55,238 nt of DNA from a bacterium (GTDB taxonomy: Bacteria; UBA10199; JACPAL01; GCA-016699445): positions 1 to 55,238 of the forward strand of contig DATIGE010000038.1 of the NCBI GenBank assembly GCA_035454885.1, given 5' to 3'. The translations under genes were made by a program, and so were the position numbers. Below, one piece after another: positions 39,099 to 47,170 of the stretch (within the stretch, counting starts at the first letter, position 1; every line of letters starts with the position of its first letter). The notes beneath the pieces were generated by a model. That model saw only the letters and a program-made list of their open reading frames with translations. It made no database searches and had not been told where the DNA came from.

Positions 39099-41597
39099 CT
39101 ACCGTCTCGTCGTCATCTCGAAAACCCGGCGTCCGGCGTCGCGGAGGGAGTCGGGCATGTCCTCCGTCCCTCGGCGCTCGTAACCGTCGGCGGGGCGCTC
39201 GTAGGCGTGGCGGAGACGTTCGGCGTCGGCGCGGCCGGCGGCCTCGGCGGCTTCCGTGAATTGCCGGACGACGTCGACGACGAGGCTCTCGCGCGGGATT
39301 CGCAGGCCGCTGACTTCGGTCGAGGGACATCCCTCGGCGATCCAGCGGTTGCGGGCGATCCGGGCCATGGCGTTCACGTAGGACCGGAAGTGTCCGTGGA
39401 TCTCGCCGGCGGAGTTCCGGTATTCGGGAAAACGCTCGCGGATGAGTTCCACGAAACGGTCTTCGGTGAAGACGGCCGCTTCCGCCGGCATGGCCACGAT
39501 GGCCGGATCGGCGACGACCCCGGACGTGGAGACCACGCGCGGGCCGGTCGAAGTGCCGTTGCCCCCGCCGCTCGTATCGGCGACGACGCGCGGGCCGGAG
39601 GTGTCGGCGGGCGGCGAATCCACCGAGCTGGAGACGACGCGGGGGGCGCTGTCCGAGCCCGATCGGGCGGGATCGGAGGCGGTGTCGCTCACGAGACGGA
39701 GGCCGGAAGGAGGCGGCGCAGACGGAGGCGGCGTCCCTCCCGTCACGTGGAATCGCTGGGCGATATCGGGATAGTTCGCTTGAACGTAGCCGTCGATCAT
39801 GGCCGTCGTCACGCGCACGGTGGGGGAACCACTGGACGTATGGGCGTCGACGACGCCGTTGAAGATCGCGAAGGCGGTACGCGGAATATGGCCCTCGGAG
39901 GCGAGCGGGGAGGCCGAAAGCTCGGCGATCCGCCGGATGGTCGCATCGTTCATTTCGATCGCCAGTCCGCTGCCGCGTCGCGCCTCGATGGTATCCCTGA
40001 GAATGACCTCGATGTCGGACGCGGGACGCGCCGGCAGAACCAGGGGTTGGAAGCGGTTCAACAGGGGGCGAAGCTCGAGGTTTTGGTGCACACCGTCCCG
40101 CTCGAAGCGTTCCACTTCTTCCCGGAATTCGGGGCTCAAACGCGCCCGGGTCGCGGGGTCGTTGTAGATGCCCGCGATGTAACGGGCCTTGAGGAGCTCG
40201 CGGGGGGTCGAGAAACCAACGATCCTCAGCTCGCCGCGGGCCAACTCGCCCTTCCAATGCTCCAGGAGGGACGTCGTGCTTTCCATGCTTCGTCCCGCGG
40301 ACAGGGCCTCGTGAAATTCGTCGACGAAGAGGACAACTTGCTGGCCGTTTTTCCGCGCCCGCGCGATCTCCCGGGGAATGTCGGTCAGCCTCTCCTCCAA
40401 CTGTCCGCGGTACATCGTCCCGCCCATCATCCCGTTCGGGGTGACTCGGATGTAGATCGTGTTCGGATTGCGGAGGGACAAGGTCCTCATGACCTCTTCC
40501 TTACCCCAGCCCGGAGGGCCCTCGACCAGGACGCTCATGGTGTTGAATCGGGAATTGATCGTGTTTTCGATCTGCTCGGCGACCATCGGGGTCGTTGGAT
40601 CCGCCACCGGCCGGAATTCTCCGAGACGGGCCTGTTCGGTCATGTTGTTGCCGACCTTCAGCAGGGTGGGGATGCCCCGGTAACGGAAGGGACTGGTCAT
40701 GTCCCTCCAGAATCGGGCCAGGCCCTCCCCCCGGTCGAAGGGGGCGCGGAGGAGGTTGTAGAGGCCCCGAAAAGGCGCGCTGACGGCGTTGTTGATGGGG
40801 CCCGCCTTGTTGGAGGCGAGCATAATGCCGTAAAGCCCGATGCCCGCGCCAATGATCGTCGACCCGATGATTTGCCAGCGCATCTCGGTCCGCATTTGCC
40901 GCTGCATTTCCAAACCGTCGCGCGCGAAATCCTCACCGCGGGGCCTGACCGCGCGGAGCGCGGTGACGATGGCCGGACGGCGCGCGGCGGGGATTGGGGA
41001 GTCGGATCTTTCGACGAAGGCGATGACTCGGTCGATCGCGGTGACGTCGGCGATGATGTTCACATAGCGGTAATTCGGCAGTCCGGCCGGTTCGATTTGG
41101 AGGTGGCCCGGCTGAATCACTCCGCTGTGAAAGATCGCGCTGACATCGCTGTATTCCAGAGGCACCGGGAGCCGGAACAAGGGCGTATTGTTGGCGGGGG
41201 TGTTGTTGATGACAGCGTTATCGGAAACATAAATGGCGTTCGGTCCTCCGGCGGTCGCAGGTTCGTCGCGGCACAGGTGAAGCATGCCGTCGACCGGCGC
41301 CCGTCCGCCGGACCCTCCGGCGGTGTAGCGCAACCCCCCCGTCGCCGTGAGGATCCGCCGGAGGAGGGGGTCGTCGATGCTGGTGCCGCGAAATTGAGGA
41401 TTGAGGCTGCGGACTTCCGGAAAGTCGATATAAGAAGAGCTTCCGGTGCCACCCACGACGAGACGGCGGACGCGCGTGTCGTCGCCACCGCAAGCGGGGA
41501 GGCCGCCGACAGTGACCCCGCTGTAATAGGAGTCCGCCGTTTCGGGCAATCCCGTCCGTCTCAGCAATCCATCGTCACCAGTCAAGGGAGGCGGCAT
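39099..41597 (-). CDS. AAA+ ATPase of ClpA/ClpB-D1 type with internal membrane segment
   Basis: An 832-residue orphan. Residues 1-220 form an unrecognised region; a single hydrophobic helix lies at about 245-265 (WQIIGSTIIGAGIGLYGIML). The AAA+ module at about 340-620 has Walker A VEGPPGWGKEE, the ClpB-like YRGQLEERLTDI, Walker B VVLFVDEFHEAL and a sensor-like RIVGFSTPREL. A linker with repeated PRVV (SAPRVV, SGPRVV, TGPRVV) leads to a helical C-terminal domain. There is only one AAA module and no Clp N-domain, so it is not a normal ClpB. AGGAG precedes the ATG. A membrane-tethered unfoldase is the best guess. Confidence 0.8.
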   Translation of the reverse strand: MPPPLTGDDGLLRRTGLPETADSYYSGVTVGGLPACGGDDTRVRRLVVGGTGSSSYIDFPEVRSLNPQFRGTSIDDPLLRRILTATGGLRYTAGGSGGRAPVDGMLHLCRDEPATAGGPNAIYVSDNAVINNTPANNTPLFRLPVPLEYSDVSAIFHSGVIQPGHLQIEPAGLPNYRYVNIIADVTAIDRVIAFVERSDSPIPAARRPAIVTALRAVRPRGEDFARDGLEMQRQMRTEMRWQIIGSTIIGAGIGLYGIMLASNKAGPINNAVSAPFRGLYNLLRAPFDRGEGLARFWRDMTSPFRYRGIPTLLKVGNNMTEQARLGEFRPVADPTTPMVAEQIENTINSRFNTMSVLVEGPPGWGKEEVMRTLSLRNPNTIYIRVTPNGMMGGTMYRGQLEERLTDIPREIARARKNGQQVVLFVDEFHEALSAGRSMESTTSLLEHWKGELARGELRIVGFSTPRELLKARYIAGIYNDPATRARLSPEFREEVERFERDGVHQNLELRPLLNRFQPLVLPARPASDIEVILRDTIEARRGSGLAIEMNDATIRRIAELSASPLASEGHIPRTAFAIFNGVVDAHTSSGSPTVRVTTAMIDGYVQANYPDIAQRFHVTGGTPPPSAPPPSGLRLVSDTASDPARSGSDSAPRVVSSSVDSPPADTSGPRVVADTSGGGNGTSTGPRVVSTSGVVADPAIVAMPAEAAVFTEDRFVELIRERFPEYRNSAGEIHGHFRSYVNAMARIARNRWIAEGCPSTEVSGLRIPRESLVVDVVRQFTEAAEAAGRADAERLRHAYERPADGYERRGTEDMPDSLRDAGRRVFEMTTRR

Positions 41598-41766
41598 TTT
41601 TGCTCCTAAAAGAATTCAACTCCATTGTGGTTATCGGCCCGCAGACGCGAATGTTGCCAAAAAAGATGCAAACATAGGCAGCCTCATCGTCCCACCCGGG
41701 CCTTTGAGTTGTTTCGACCGCCAAAAAATGAAAGAATCCAATACCTTTGGAGAAAAGGGGGGCTCT

Positions 41767-42093
41767 ATGGCGGTTCTGCTGAACCAAGAAGAAATTAAAA
41801 AAAGGCTAATCAATACGAATGGTTGGGCGCTTGTTGGAGAGGCGATCCAAAAGGAATTCTCCTTCAAGGGCTTTGCGGAGGCCTTGAGGTTCGTGAACCG
41901 GGTCGGGGAGTTGGCGGAGGGGATGGACCATCATCCGGACATGACCCTCCATGCCTATAAAAAGGTGAAGTTGACGCTGACGACGCACGACGCGAGGACG
42001 GCGGACGGCCAGAAGGCGAGCGGGCTCACGCGGATTGATTTTGATCTTGCCGATCGCATCGAGAACGCCCTGAGAAAACTTGACGGCTCATAA
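41767..42093 (+). CDS. Pterin-4a-carbinolamine dehydratase
   Basis: A 108-residue dehydratase (PCD/DCoH/PhhB type). The active-site signature EGMDHHPDMTLHAYKKVKLTL carries the conserved His pair and Pro-Asp. It recycles 4a-hydroxytetrahydropterin after pterin-dependent hydroxylation, and in bacteria also helps with molybdopterin or folate-linked chemistry. The chosen ATG follows a GGGG stretch; a longer frame from 41704 adds nothing family-like. No phenylalanine hydroxylase is nearby. Pteridine-type genes (QueD, a FolM-like SDR) lie 8-9 kb downstream. Confidence 0.93.
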   Translation: MAVLLNQEEIKKRLINTNGWALVGEAIQKEFSFKGFAEALRFVNRVGELAEGMDHHPDMTLHAYKKVKLTLTTHDARTADGQKASGLTRIDFDLADRIENALRKLDGS

Positions 42094-42131
42094 ACGATCT
42101 CTTAGATTTGCGTCATTCCGAGGAGGAATTC

Positions 42132-42452
42132 ATGCCTTATGTCATCAATCAGGAGTGTTTGGGGGAACAGTACGCAGATTGTGTCGATGTCTGCCCCGTC
42201 AATTGCATCTACCCCGGCGATTACAAGGGCGAGAAATTCATGGTGATAGACCCGGACGTTTGCATCGATTGCGGCGCCTGCTTGCCGGAATGCCCGGTGG
42301 AGGCCATCGTCGCCTCGGTCGACGACGCCCCGGAATGGGCGAAGGTGAACGCGGAACTCACGCCCCTCTTCAAGAACAACCCGGCGGTGACGCCCCGGTC
42401 GCCGCAAGACCCGCCTAAGAAGAAGCATCCGAATCCCGGTTTGAAGCCATAG
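42132..42452 (+). CDS. Seven-iron-type ferredoxin ([3Fe-4S] + [4Fe-4S])
   Basis: A 106-residue ferredoxin of the FdxA type. The first cluster reads C-x7-C-x3-C (ECLGEQYADCVDVCPVNC); the residue that would be the second Cys of a C-x2-C is replaced, as expected for a [3Fe-4S] centre. The second is classic CIDCGACLPECPVEAI. A long C-terminal helix tail follows (PEWAKVNAELTPLFKN). AGGAGG precedes the ATG. It is likely cytoplasmic electron transfer. It lies 38 bp after the pterin dehydratase and may be cotranscribed with it. Confidence 0.93.
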   Translation: MPYVINQECLGEQYADCVDVCPVNCIYPGDYKGEKFMVIDPDVCIDCGACLPECPVEAIVASVDDAPEWAKVNAELTPLFKNNPAVTPRSPQDPPKKKHPNPGLKP

Positions 42453-42475
42453 GTCGGCCGCGTTATCCTATCTTC

Positions 42476-42958
42476 ATGCCCACCCCGCAGGAACCTGAGA
42501 GGGTTTGGCACTACTTCATCGATTCCGACGGACGTCTCTGGCATGGGGGCGCGGAATTCGACGACCCGGACGTCCTCAACCTCTTCATGAAGAAGATGGA
42601 GAGAATGTCTGATGGCCGTTGCCATGTCCTTTGTCAGGGCGAGGAATGTCTCATCACGGCGGAAGACGTGCCGTACGTCGTCCAGGACGTGGAGGTGCGT
42701 GCGGATGCCGTTCTGCTCAAGTTCCCCGGCGGCTATGAGGAAAGCCTCGACCCCGCGACGCTCTATGTCGGCCCTCATAACGTCCTCTACGCCAAGGTCC
42801 GGGGCGGGGCCTTCACGGCGCGGTTCAACCGCAAGTCCTATCTCGATCTGGCCAGGCACATTCAGTACGATTCGCACGGGGACCATTTTTATCTAATCGT
42901 TGACAACAAGAGGTACCCGATTGCAGGTGTAGGAGCCGACAGCGGATCGACTCATTAA
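42476..42958 (+). CDS. DUF4505 family protein (C20orf27-like)
   Basis: A 160-residue conserved protein of unknown function. The blocks WHYFIDSDGRLWHGGAEFDD, GRCHVLCQGEECLITAEDVP and the basic LYAKVRGGAFTARFNR belong to DUF4505, shared between bacteria and animals (human C20orf27). No active site is known. It is soluble and all-beta-looking. The next gene begins directly after its stop codon, so the two are coupled. Confidence 0.85.
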   Translation: MPTPQEPERVWHYFIDSDGRLWHGGAEFDDPDVLNLFMKKMERMSDGRCHVLCQGEECLITAEDVPYVVQDVEVRADAVLLKFPGGYEESLDPATLYVGPHNVLYAKVRGGAFTARFNRKSYLDLARHIQYDSHGDHFYLIVDNKRYPIAGVGADSGSTH

Positions 42959-43180
42959 ATGAACACACCGAACCGCATGCAAAAACACTGGGAGGCCGTG
43001 AAGCCATATCTCAAGCGGGAGTGGCCCAAGCTCATGGACGTGGACCTGGAGCAGATCGACGGCGAGTACGATCGCTTGATCCGCAAGGTGCGCGAGCTCT
43101 ACCGGACCGGAGACGAGATCCAGATCGAAGCGGGGATCAAGGGGCGCTTGCAGAGGTTTTTGAACGATCTCGAGAAATGA
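42959..43180 (+). CDS. CsbD-like stress protein
   Basis: A 73-residue helical protein with the CsbD pattern: MQKHWEAVKPYLKREWPKLM-D-D-L-x2-I-D-G-x2-D-x-L. CsbD proteins belong to general stress regulons; their biochemical role is unknown. It starts at the base following the upstream stop. Its 3' end overlaps the convergent Mpo1-like gene by 44 bp, so antisense effects are possible. Confidence 0.82.
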   Translation: MNTPNRMQKHWEAVKPYLKREWPKLMDVDLEQIDGEYDRLIRKVRELYRTGDEIQIEAGIKGRLQRFLNDLEK

Positions 43181-43454
43181 TCTTCTTTGCCCACCAAACC
43201 GGCCCCACCAAAAGATGGATCGGGTTCGAGAAAAACGCGGGCGCCTTGCCCTCAAAGACATGACCGACGAACTGAAGGATCCATCCTAGGGCGAACAGCC
43301 CCAATCCCCAGCGCCAATCCCAAAAGACGACCCCCAGTGAGAGGACGATCATCGGAATCCCCGCCGTGTGCAGGACCCGGTTGACCGGGTGCTGGTGTTT
43401 GGCCCGGTAGGTCTCCAAGAAGGAGGGGCCGGATTCTTCTGAGCCCTGATTCAT
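43137..43454 (-). CDS. Mpo1-like (DUF962) membrane protein
   Basis: A 105-residue integral membrane protein of the DUF962/Mpo1 family: HQHPVNRVLHTAGIPMI carries the N-terminal His block, and HVFEGKAPAFFSNPIHLLVGP the second with the conserved Asn-Pro. Yeast Mpo1 is an iron-dependent dioxygenase in fatty-acid alpha-oxidation; bacterial relatives are uncharacterised. Two to three helices are predicted. The 3' end overlaps the CsbD-like gene. Just before it is an inverted repeat (43473-43489). Confidence 0.88.
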   Translation of the reverse strand: MNQGSEESGPSFLETYRAKHQHPVNRVLHTAGIPMIVLSLGVVFWDWRWGLGLFALGWILQFVGHVFEGKAPAFFSNPIHLLVGPVWWAKKIISRDRSKTSASAP

Positions 43455-43472
43455 AACGCAAATCTTAACAAA

Positions 43473-43489
43473 TCCAACTCCATGTTGGA
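43473..43489. promoter_or_regulatory. Inverted repeat TCCAAC-N5-GTTGGA
   Basis: Six-base arms 18 bp before the start of the Mpo1-like gene, at the beginning of a 216-bp AT-rich intergenic region (43455-43670) that also serves the gene at 43671. A possible operator. Confidence 0.35.
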
Positions 43490-43670
43490 AATATATAAGT
43501 ATAAAAGCTTGTAACTATTATGATTATTGTTACTTTGAATAATTATTATCAAAATGATCAAACTTTATTATTTTTCTGCTGCAGGGCGGCAAAAAATCAG
43601 GTAAAGTGCCGAAACACGTCGGGGTCTGGGACCGATAATTTCAGTAAGGAGTCCTACGTCCGCGTTTTTT

Positions 43671-45284
43671 ATGGGTCTTGAGGCGGCACAAATCCAGCAG
43701 TTGGGACTGATCGGGAACGCCGTTCTGTGGAACGGCCAAACGGTCACCTTGGTCGGCGTCAACGGGACCGACGCCTACCTGGATACGGGCGTCAGCAGCA
43801 CGGTTGCCCCCCTGAGTGAGCTGGCCCTCGCCGAGGCGGGATCCCGCCTCGTCTCCAGCAACGGACATTTCACGTCCCCCAGCGTCTTCCGCGCGACTTC
43901 GGTTCCGGAGGCGGCCACCTGCAGCGTCACCGCGGAGGACGATCCCGCCCTCCAAGTCTGCTTTGATCCCAGCAATCCGGACAATCTGGACGAGATCCTG
44001 CGCCAGTCCGCGTCGTGCGACCCGACGATGCACGACGAGGGACGCGCCGCCCTTCGCGAGGCCGCCCGTCAGGCGCGCGCCCAGGGGCCTGAGGCAGAGG
44101 CGGAGTTCAACGATCGCGTCCACGAGGCCCTGGAAAAGATCGGCCAGGAGAATCCCGGCGAGTTCACTGGGGCCCAACAGGCGTTTTCCGAAGTCAAAGG
44201 CTCGCTCCCGCCTCAAGGCGGATCCTCCAACGGAAGCGACTCCAGCGGCCGCGGTTCCACCGGCGGAGGGAATCCCGGTTCGGGTTCCGAGCCGCGTTCC
44301 GGCGGGGCTCCCCTCGTGGCAGCGACGGGCGCCGGTGCGGTCCCGGGGGCTAACGGTTTAATTCCGCCCGCCGAGGGTTTGGGCGTCTCCGGAGAATCTC
44401 TTCTCGCCGTGACGGTGAATCTCCCGGCGGGTGATCGCCCGGTTTCTTCCGGAGGCCTAGTTCCGTCGGACTCCGATGAAGCCGCGGCCCTTCCGGTGGT
44501 CGCGGCCGCCTCCGTTCCGGTCGCGCTCAGCGCCTTCACGCTCGCGATGCCCGCCTTCTTGCCGGCTGCGGCGCTGGGGGCCCTCGAGGCGCCTCGCCAT
44601 TCCGACGTTCGCGCCGAGGCCGGGTTCTTCCAGAATCTCTTCGACCGCCTTCCCGTGACGACGGATGCGTCGTCGTCGGGTCTCGTAAATCAGTTGACGA
44701 ATCCGACGGCCGCGTTCGCTTCGAAGGTCTATGAAGTCCGCCGCGCAACGGCGGACGTCCTGCGGACCTACCGCGCAACCTTCGGTTCGGCATCGCCCTT
44801 TGAGACGTCGTCGATTCCGCTGAGCTTCCGTTACGACCCGGAACGCCGGCGCATCGAAGTCGCGATCCGTCCCGCCGTCGCCGACGGGGCTTCCTTTGGT
44901 TCCGGCGGCGATCGGGAAGGCCCCTCGCGCTTCAGCGATTTCAGCGGCTCGTTCCGCGCGCTCTCGCTTTTCCGTTTGGGTTCCGACGACCACCGCGCGG
45001 GTCCCGAGTTCGGATACGGTCCGATCGTGGCCTTCGTGCCCGTGCCTCAACAGTATCTCCAAGGCGTGAGTGTGGGCGGCGGCACCGTGACCGTCCGCGC
45101 CGACGGCCGCGCGACCGACCGGGGCGTCGAACGCCTGGCGCGCCGCGATTCCGCGAACGACCAGCATGGCGGCTCGCATTCGGACGACGGTGAAGGCGGC
45201 GGCTCGCGCGACGGACGGGGACGGAACCGCCGGGACGACCGGGATGCGTACCCGTCCGAGGAACTCGACTCCGCCGCTGCCTAG
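43671..45284 (+). CDS. Large orphan protein with hydrophobic middle segment
   Basis: A 537-residue protein I do not recognise. The N-terminus MGLEAAQIQQLGLIGNAVL contains a small beta unit (WNGQTVTLVGVNGTDAYLD), then a helical piece, a Gly/Ser-rich linker, a strongly hydrophobic segment at about 270-305 (PVVAAASVPVALSAFTLAMP), a beta-rich domain (PLSFRYDPERRRIEVAI), and a charged Asp/Arg-rich tail. AAGGAG lies 19 bases before the ATG, wider than usual. Upstream is AT-rich DNA with a half-palindrome (TTTTTC at 43571) 84 bp away. It shares composition with the AAA+ orphan, a possible partner. Confidence 0.7.
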   Translation: MGLEAAQIQQLGLIGNAVLWNGQTVTLVGVNGTDAYLDTGVSSTVAPLSELALAEAGSRLVSSNGHFTSPSVFRATSVPEAATCSVTAEDDPALQVCFDPSNPDNLDEILRQSASCDPTMHDEGRAALREAARQARAQGPEAEAEFNDRVHEALEKIGQENPGEFTGAQQAFSEVKGSLPPQGGSSNGSDSSGRGSTGGGNPGSGSEPRSGGAPLVAATGAGAVPGANGLIPPAEGLGVSGESLLAVTVNLPAGDRPVSSGGLVPSDSDEAAALPVVAAASVPVALSAFTLAMPAFLPAAALGALEAPRHSDVRAEAGFFQNLFDRLPVTTDASSSGLVNQLTNPTAAFASKVYEVRRATADVLRTYRATFGSASPFETSSIPLSFRYDPERRRIEVAIRPAVADGASFGSGGDREGPSRFSDFSGSFRALSLFRLGSDDHRAGPEFGYGPIVAFVPVPQQYLQGVSVGGGTVTVRADGRATDRGVERLARRDSANDQHGGSHSDDGEGGGSRDGRGRNRRDDRDAYPSEELDSAAA

Positions 45285-45334
45285 CGACCTAATCCCTTTC
45301 TTTTCTCCGTTTTTTCCGGAATAATTCTCTCCTT

Positions 45335-45889
45335 ATGGCAACACCCTCCAAGGACAGTTGCAGGCTTCGCTTGGGCGACGGGGCGCCGGATTTCCACCTG
45401 CCCGCCGTCGACGGCAAGAAATATTCGCTGGCTTCTTTTAAGGACAAGCGGGTTCTCGTCGTTTTCTTCACCTGCAACCATTGCCCTTACGTCCAGGGAT
45501 GGGACGGCCGCGTGATCGCGCTTCAAAGGGAATTCGCTTCTAAAGGCGTTCAGTTCGCGGGCATCAACGCCAACGAGACCGTTCATTATCCCGACGACAG
45601 CTTCGACAAGATGGTCGTCCGTGCCAAGGAGATCGGCATCAACTGGATCTATCTGAGGGACGAATCCCAGGAAGCCGCGCGCGCCTATGACGCCGCCTGC
45701 ACGCCGGAGTTCTACGTCTTCGACGCCGCGCGAAAACTCCGATATCATGGCCGCCTGGACGACAATCACCAAGACGCCAAGGGGGCGAAGACCCACGATC
45801 TCAGGAACGCTCTCGAGGACTTAACCGCCGGCCGCGAAATTCGCACACCCCTGACCCACGCCATGGGGTGTTCCATCAAATGGGCCTGA
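45335..45889 (+). CDS. Thioredoxin-fold peroxiredoxin-like protein
   Basis: A 184-residue AhpC/TSA-Redoxin family member: LGDGAPDFHLPAVDGKKYSL, then VVFFTCNHCPYVQGWDG with the CxxC pair (CNHC). The resolving site is unlike 2-Cys peroxiredoxins, so it looks more like a thioredoxin-like reductase. Proteins with TCNHCPYV are a common uncharacterised group. No signal peptide, so it is probably cytoplasmic. Its stop overlaps the next gene by ten bases. Confidence 0.88.
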   Translation: MATPSKDSCRLRLGDGAPDFHLPAVDGKKYSLASFKDKRVLVVFFTCNHCPYVQGWDGRVIALQREFASKGVQFAGINANETVHYPDDSFDKMVVRAKEIGINWIYLRDESQEAARAYDAACTPEFYVFDAARKLRYHGRLDDNHQDAKGAKTHDLRNALEDLTAGREIRTPLTHAMGCSIKWA

Positions 45890-47118
45890 CCACGTCTCGC
45901 TTTCTGACCGTCCGAAGCCTCCTTGTCATCGTTTTCTTGCTGATCGTCGGTCTTTGGTTCGCCCTGCGCGTTTACCAAGTGGAGGCGGTGGCGGAGATCC
46001 GGGACGCCGCGAATTTCGTGGCCGCCGAGGCGGGCAGGGACGTCGAGCAGATCGAGGATCTCCAGGACGTCGTCCAGGAATACCACTCGATTTGGCAGGA
46101 GGTCTGGCAGGCCCCGGAAGCGCGTCACCGGCGGAAGCTCGAATCGAACCGGCGCCGGTTCAATGACATCCTCTCGCGGTTCGGCCGGGAGGCTTTCCAT
46201 GACAAGAAATCGGGGATCGACGCGCTGTCGAAGCTTTATTTTGAGCAAACGCGCAGCCTCCTGGGCGAATCCATGCTGATGTCCGCCCAGAAGGAGCGCG
46301 TGGAAGGGCTCTACCGGCAGATTCTCTCCGAGATCGAAGCGCTGAAGCAGGTGCAGGAAGAGGCTCAAGAGCAGATCGTCCAGCAAGGACGCCGCGTCGC
46401 GCAGACCCAGCAAGAAAAGGACCTGATCTTCCTCGCCTCTTCCCTCGCGGCCCTGGCGGGCGTGATCGCGTTGATTTGGACTCTCTTGGGCGCGCCCCTG
46501 ACGGGGCTCGCCCGCGGCGTTCGGCTCCTGGAGGCGGAGAAGTGGGAGAAGCCGATTCCCGTCAGAGGATTCGGGGAAATTTCCGACCTGATCCGCGCCT
46601 TCAACCGCATGGCGGAGACGATCAAGAAGCAGAAAGAAGAACTCGTCTTGGAGGCGACGACGGACGAGCTCACGGGCATCCTGAATTTTCGCGCCTTTCA
46701 GGAACGCGTCCAGGAAGAATTAACTCGCGCCGGGAGGATGGGAAAGCCTTTGAGCCTCATTTTGGCGGACATCGACCATTTTAAGGAGTTCAACGATACG
46801 TACGGGCACCTTGCGGGCAACGAGGCGTTGAAGACCTTGGCGGCCCTCCTGAAGAGGAACAGCCGGAGATACGACCTTGCGGCGCGCTTCGGCGGCGAGG
46901 AGTTCGCCCTCGTGCTCCCCGAGACGGACGGGATCAAGGCCGCTGCGATCGCGGAGAGGTTCCGCGCCGCCGCCGCCGCGCACGATCACGGATTGACGAT
47001 CAGTTGCGGCGTGGCGGCCTATCCCGCGGAGGCGAAGGATCTCGACGGCCTGATCGCCCGCGCGGACCAGAAGCTCTACGCGGCCAAATCGGCAGGGAGG
47101 AACCGGGTGGTGGCGTAA
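45880..47118 (+). CDS. Membrane diguanylate cyclase with HAMP and GGDEF domains
   Basis: A 412-residue c-di-GMP synthase. A first helix (LLVIVFLLIVGLWFALRV) and a second at about 190-210 (FLASSLAALAGVIALIWTLL) bracket a helical sensor region in the periplasm. A HAMP domain follows, then the GGDEF domain with the active-site motif GGEEF. The upstream RRYD, five residues before, is a complete RxxD inhibitory site, so feedback control is expected. ATG 45880 overlaps the previous gene by ten bases; a GTG at 45868 would add four residues. Confidence 0.94.
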   Translation: MGLTTSRFLTVRSLLVIVFLLIVGLWFALRVYQVEAVAEIRDAANFVAAEAGRDVEQIEDLQDVVQEYHSIWQEVWQAPEARHRRKLESNRRRFNDILSRFGREAFHDKKSGIDALSKLYFEQTRSLLGESMLMSAQKERVEGLYRQILSEIEALKQVQEEAQEQIVQQGRRVAQTQQEKDLIFLASSLAALAGVIALIWTLLGAPLTGLARGVRLLEAEKWEKPIPVRGFGEISDLIRAFNRMAETIKKQKEELVLEATTDELTGILNFRAFQERVQEELTRAGRMGKPLSLILADIDHFKEFNDTYGHLAGNEALKTLAALLKRNSRRYDLAARFGGEEFALVLPETDGIKAAAIAERFRAAAAAHDHGLTISCGVAAYPAEAKDLDGLIARADQKLYAAKSAGRNRVVA

Positions 47119-47170
47119 GCGCGGAGGAGCCCTTGATTTACGTCCGGGGCGAAGCTAGCGTCCCGGCACC

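Noticed and set aside
39090-41609. 839-codon plus-strand ORF opposite the AAA+ gene
   Set aside because: Antisense shadow; no domain recognisable, while the minus frame has Walker motifs and a ribosome site.
43500-43570. AT-rich stretch as a replication origin
   Set aside because: No DnaA-box cluster or origin genes are visible; promoter DNA explains it.
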